From Legionella genomosp. 1 (GTDB lineage Bacteria; Pseudomonadota; Gammaproteobacteria; Legionellales; Legionellaceae), in assembly GCA_945901145.1 (NCBI GenBank), contig CAMDJY010000063.1:1-7771 (forward strand): 7,771 nt of DNA, in the 5' to 3' direction. The notes beneath the pieces are model-generated. The model worked only from the letters and a program-made list of their open reading frames with translations. It made no database searches and was not told the origin of the DNA. This document shows positions 6,293 to 7,771 of the stretch, in pieces. How positions within the stretch are numbered: position 1 is the first letter of the stretch; each line of letters starts with the position of its first letter. Both the position numbers and the translations under genes were made by a program.

Positions 6293-7759
6293 ATGTCCCG
6301 TCTGTTATTTAATATTAATTTCTGTGGTACTAACATGGAAGCCACGCGTAAAAATTTAGCTTCTATAGAAGCTATCAAACAGTTTGATGATTGTATTTTG
6401 ATTTCTGGCGTGGGTGCTCCTGATGGATATGATGAAACAACACAGGAACATTATCCAACACCGGGAACGTATTACGTTGACCAAAATTTAAAACGTCAAA
6501 TAAAATATCCTTGGTTTAATCAACATTTTTCCTCCGTGCAACGTTTAGCGGGTATTGCATGGGGTGAGGGCGAAAAAGATAATGTAGCATTTGCAATGCT
6601 ACATGTTGATAAAAAAATGCAAGCAGTTGCTGCTGATGAAGCCGTTCATATTAATATTTCTGGTTTCAGTCGCGGCGCAGCTGCAGCTGTTCATTTTGCG
6701 AACAAAATATGTCGACAATATGGCAGTCGTATTAAACTCAATATTTTTTTAGTTGACCCAAATGCGGGATTAGGACGTCAGAATTATCAGCTTAAAAAAC
6801 ATATTCCGATGAATGTGGATAATATTTATATTGTTTTTAATCGGTTAGAAAAAATCTCATTGCTACAATCACTCAGGCTTTCTCATTATTTATTTACAAG
6901 TCCTAAAACAGCAGTTGCAACTTTATACGTTCAAGGTGATCATCTAGAACAAGAACAGTTGCCAACAGATGATCCCACCCGTTTAAATGCGGCTAAAACC
7001 AATCAACAATTACTTGAATTATTTTACGAGTCTTATGGTGCTGTCCGCGTTAAGCCTAAGGGGCAATTTTTTCAAGCTAATGCGTTTGTGCATAAAGGTT
7101 TTGTGAGTCAAAAAGTCAAAGAATTAGCTTTAGATCAAGCGATTCGTAATATCCAACCTATTATGGATAAATATCAATCACAACGAACTTTAAATAATAA
7201 TAAATATCTTGAGCGCTTTAATTCAGAAATAGGGATATTAAATCATCGTCATTATAGTGAGCTCGGTTATTATTTCATGCATTTATTGAGTGAAATTGAT
7301 CGAGAAGAATATAAAACGCCAGCTGAACAAGAGCGCGCAGCATGTCTATTACAAGCAACAAATGGATTAATTCGTGCAATGACGCCGGGTGAGTTGTTTT
7401 CAAAAATTCAAAAGCAACAAGCATTAGATGAATTTAAAAAATGTATTCGCGAAAATCAATATAACGAAATTATTTCACACATTGCAGCCCATATTGTCGG
7501 CTTAGTTGTTGGTATTGTTCTCGGTTTAGCAATTGCTACATGTGGATTTGTGGTTGGCTTCATGCGATGGGAAACATTAGGATTAGCTTCTATCCCTTAT
7601 GCTGCTTTGGGTGCATCAAACGGATTTTTTTCTGGATTTACCTGGGGTAAAACGCAGGTGCTCGGTCATCAAAACGAACGCAAAATTGATGGCGTGATTC
7701 AAAAAATTTTTAAATCAGAGGATGAAGAAAATACATACCATGTTCCGTTGATCTCCTAA
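6293..7759 (+). CDS. Effector-like alpha/beta hydrolase with membrane segment and acidic C-terminal tail
   Basis: The 488-residue product has, after an N-terminal beta strand (SRLLFNINFCGTN), an extended region leading to HINISGFSRGAAAAVHFANK (119-138). GFSRG is a nucleophile elbow (S126) like that of DUF2235/Tle1-type lipases and related hydrolases in Legionella. IFLVDPNAG (151-159) follows as the likely acid strand (D155), with a candidate histidine at H217 in VQGDHLEQ. Residues 270-390 are helical and charged. Residues 395-450 form one or two glycine-rich hydrophobic spans (HIVGLVVGIVLGLAIATCGF, then LASIPYAALGASNGFFSGF). The tail carries SEDEEN (475-480) and a leucine at position -3 (L486), which resembles the E-block and hydrophobic residue of Dot/Icm type IV substrates. 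There is no Sec signal peptide. The ATG has GAGAT (6279-6283) nine bases upstream. Composition is visibly more AT-rich than tsaD. Substrate, true family and secretion are inferred; a non-secreted membrane hydrolase remains possible. Confidence 0.75.
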   Translation: MSRLLFNINFCGTNMEATRKNLASIEAIKQFDDCILISGVGAPDGYDETTQEHYPTPGTYYVDQNLKRQIKYPWFNQHFSSVQRLAGIAWGEGEKDNVAFAMLHVDKKMQAVAADEAVHINISGFSRGAAAAVHFANKICRQYGSRIKLNIFLVDPNAGLGRQNYQLKKHIPMNVDNIYIVFNRLEKISLLQSLRLSHYLFTSPKTAVATLYVQGDHLEQEQLPTDDPTRLNAAKTNQQLLELFYESYGAVRVKPKGQFFQANAFVHKGFVSQKVKELALDQAIRNIQPIMDKYQSQRTLNNNKYLERFNSEIGILNHRHYSELGYYFMHLLSEIDREEYKTPAEQERAACLLQATNGLIRAMTPGELFSKIQKQQALDEFKKCIRENQYNEIISHIAAHIVGLVVGIVLGLAIATCGFVVGFMRWETLGLASIPYAALGASNGFFSGFTWGKTQVLGHQNERKIDGVIQKIFKSEDEENTYHVPLIS

Positions 7760-7771
7760 TTGTTTTTAATA

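Overview
The window looks like chromosomal DNA of a moderately AT-rich gammaproteobacterium. The housekeeping proteins (FadD, MinC, LpxH, TsaD, PlsY) are gammaproteobacterial in type; FadD, LpxH and TsaD match remembered E. coli sequences closely. The last gene resembles the large secreted-effector repertoires of the order Legionellales (Legionella, Coxiella and relatives): a GFSRG-type hydrolase, a glycine-rich membrane segment and an acidic C-terminal tail. The order-level assignment is inference from these proteins, with no marker tree behind it.

Layout. At the left edge, on the minus strand, is the 5' part of a gene for a small exported protein of unknown function. Upstream of it, on the same strand, is fadD (long-chain fatty acyl-CoA ligase, GTG start). 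A 72-bp divergent spacer separates fadD from a tightly packed plus-strand cluster: minC (septum-site inhibitor), lpxH (lipid A pathway pyrophosphatase), an unrecognised gene broken by an in-frame amber codon, and tsaD (tRNA t6A synthesis). Junctions in this cluster are a 4-bp ATGA overlap, a 1-bp TAATG overlap and a 24-bp gap, so it reads as one operon. tsaD meets plsY (glycerol-3-phosphate acyltransferase, minus strand) tail to tail with one base between them. A 142-bp divergent spacer then carries a good sigma70-type promoter for plsY and, facing the other way, a palindrome and TTAAT-type repeats ahead of the last gene, a 488-residue effector-like protein that ends 12 bases before the window edge.

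How it fits together. FadD activates fatty acids, PlsY makes lysophosphatidate from acyl-phosphate, and LpxH makes lipid X for lipid A, so three of the genes serve envelope lipid supply. MinC places the division septum and TsaD modifies tRNA. The two unfamiliar plus-strand proteins are the accessory part. The most interesting points are the amber-split ORF inside an essential operon and the candidate secreted hydrolase with its own structured promoter. I see no RNA genes, insertion sequences, CRISPR arrays or convincing intrinsic terminators.
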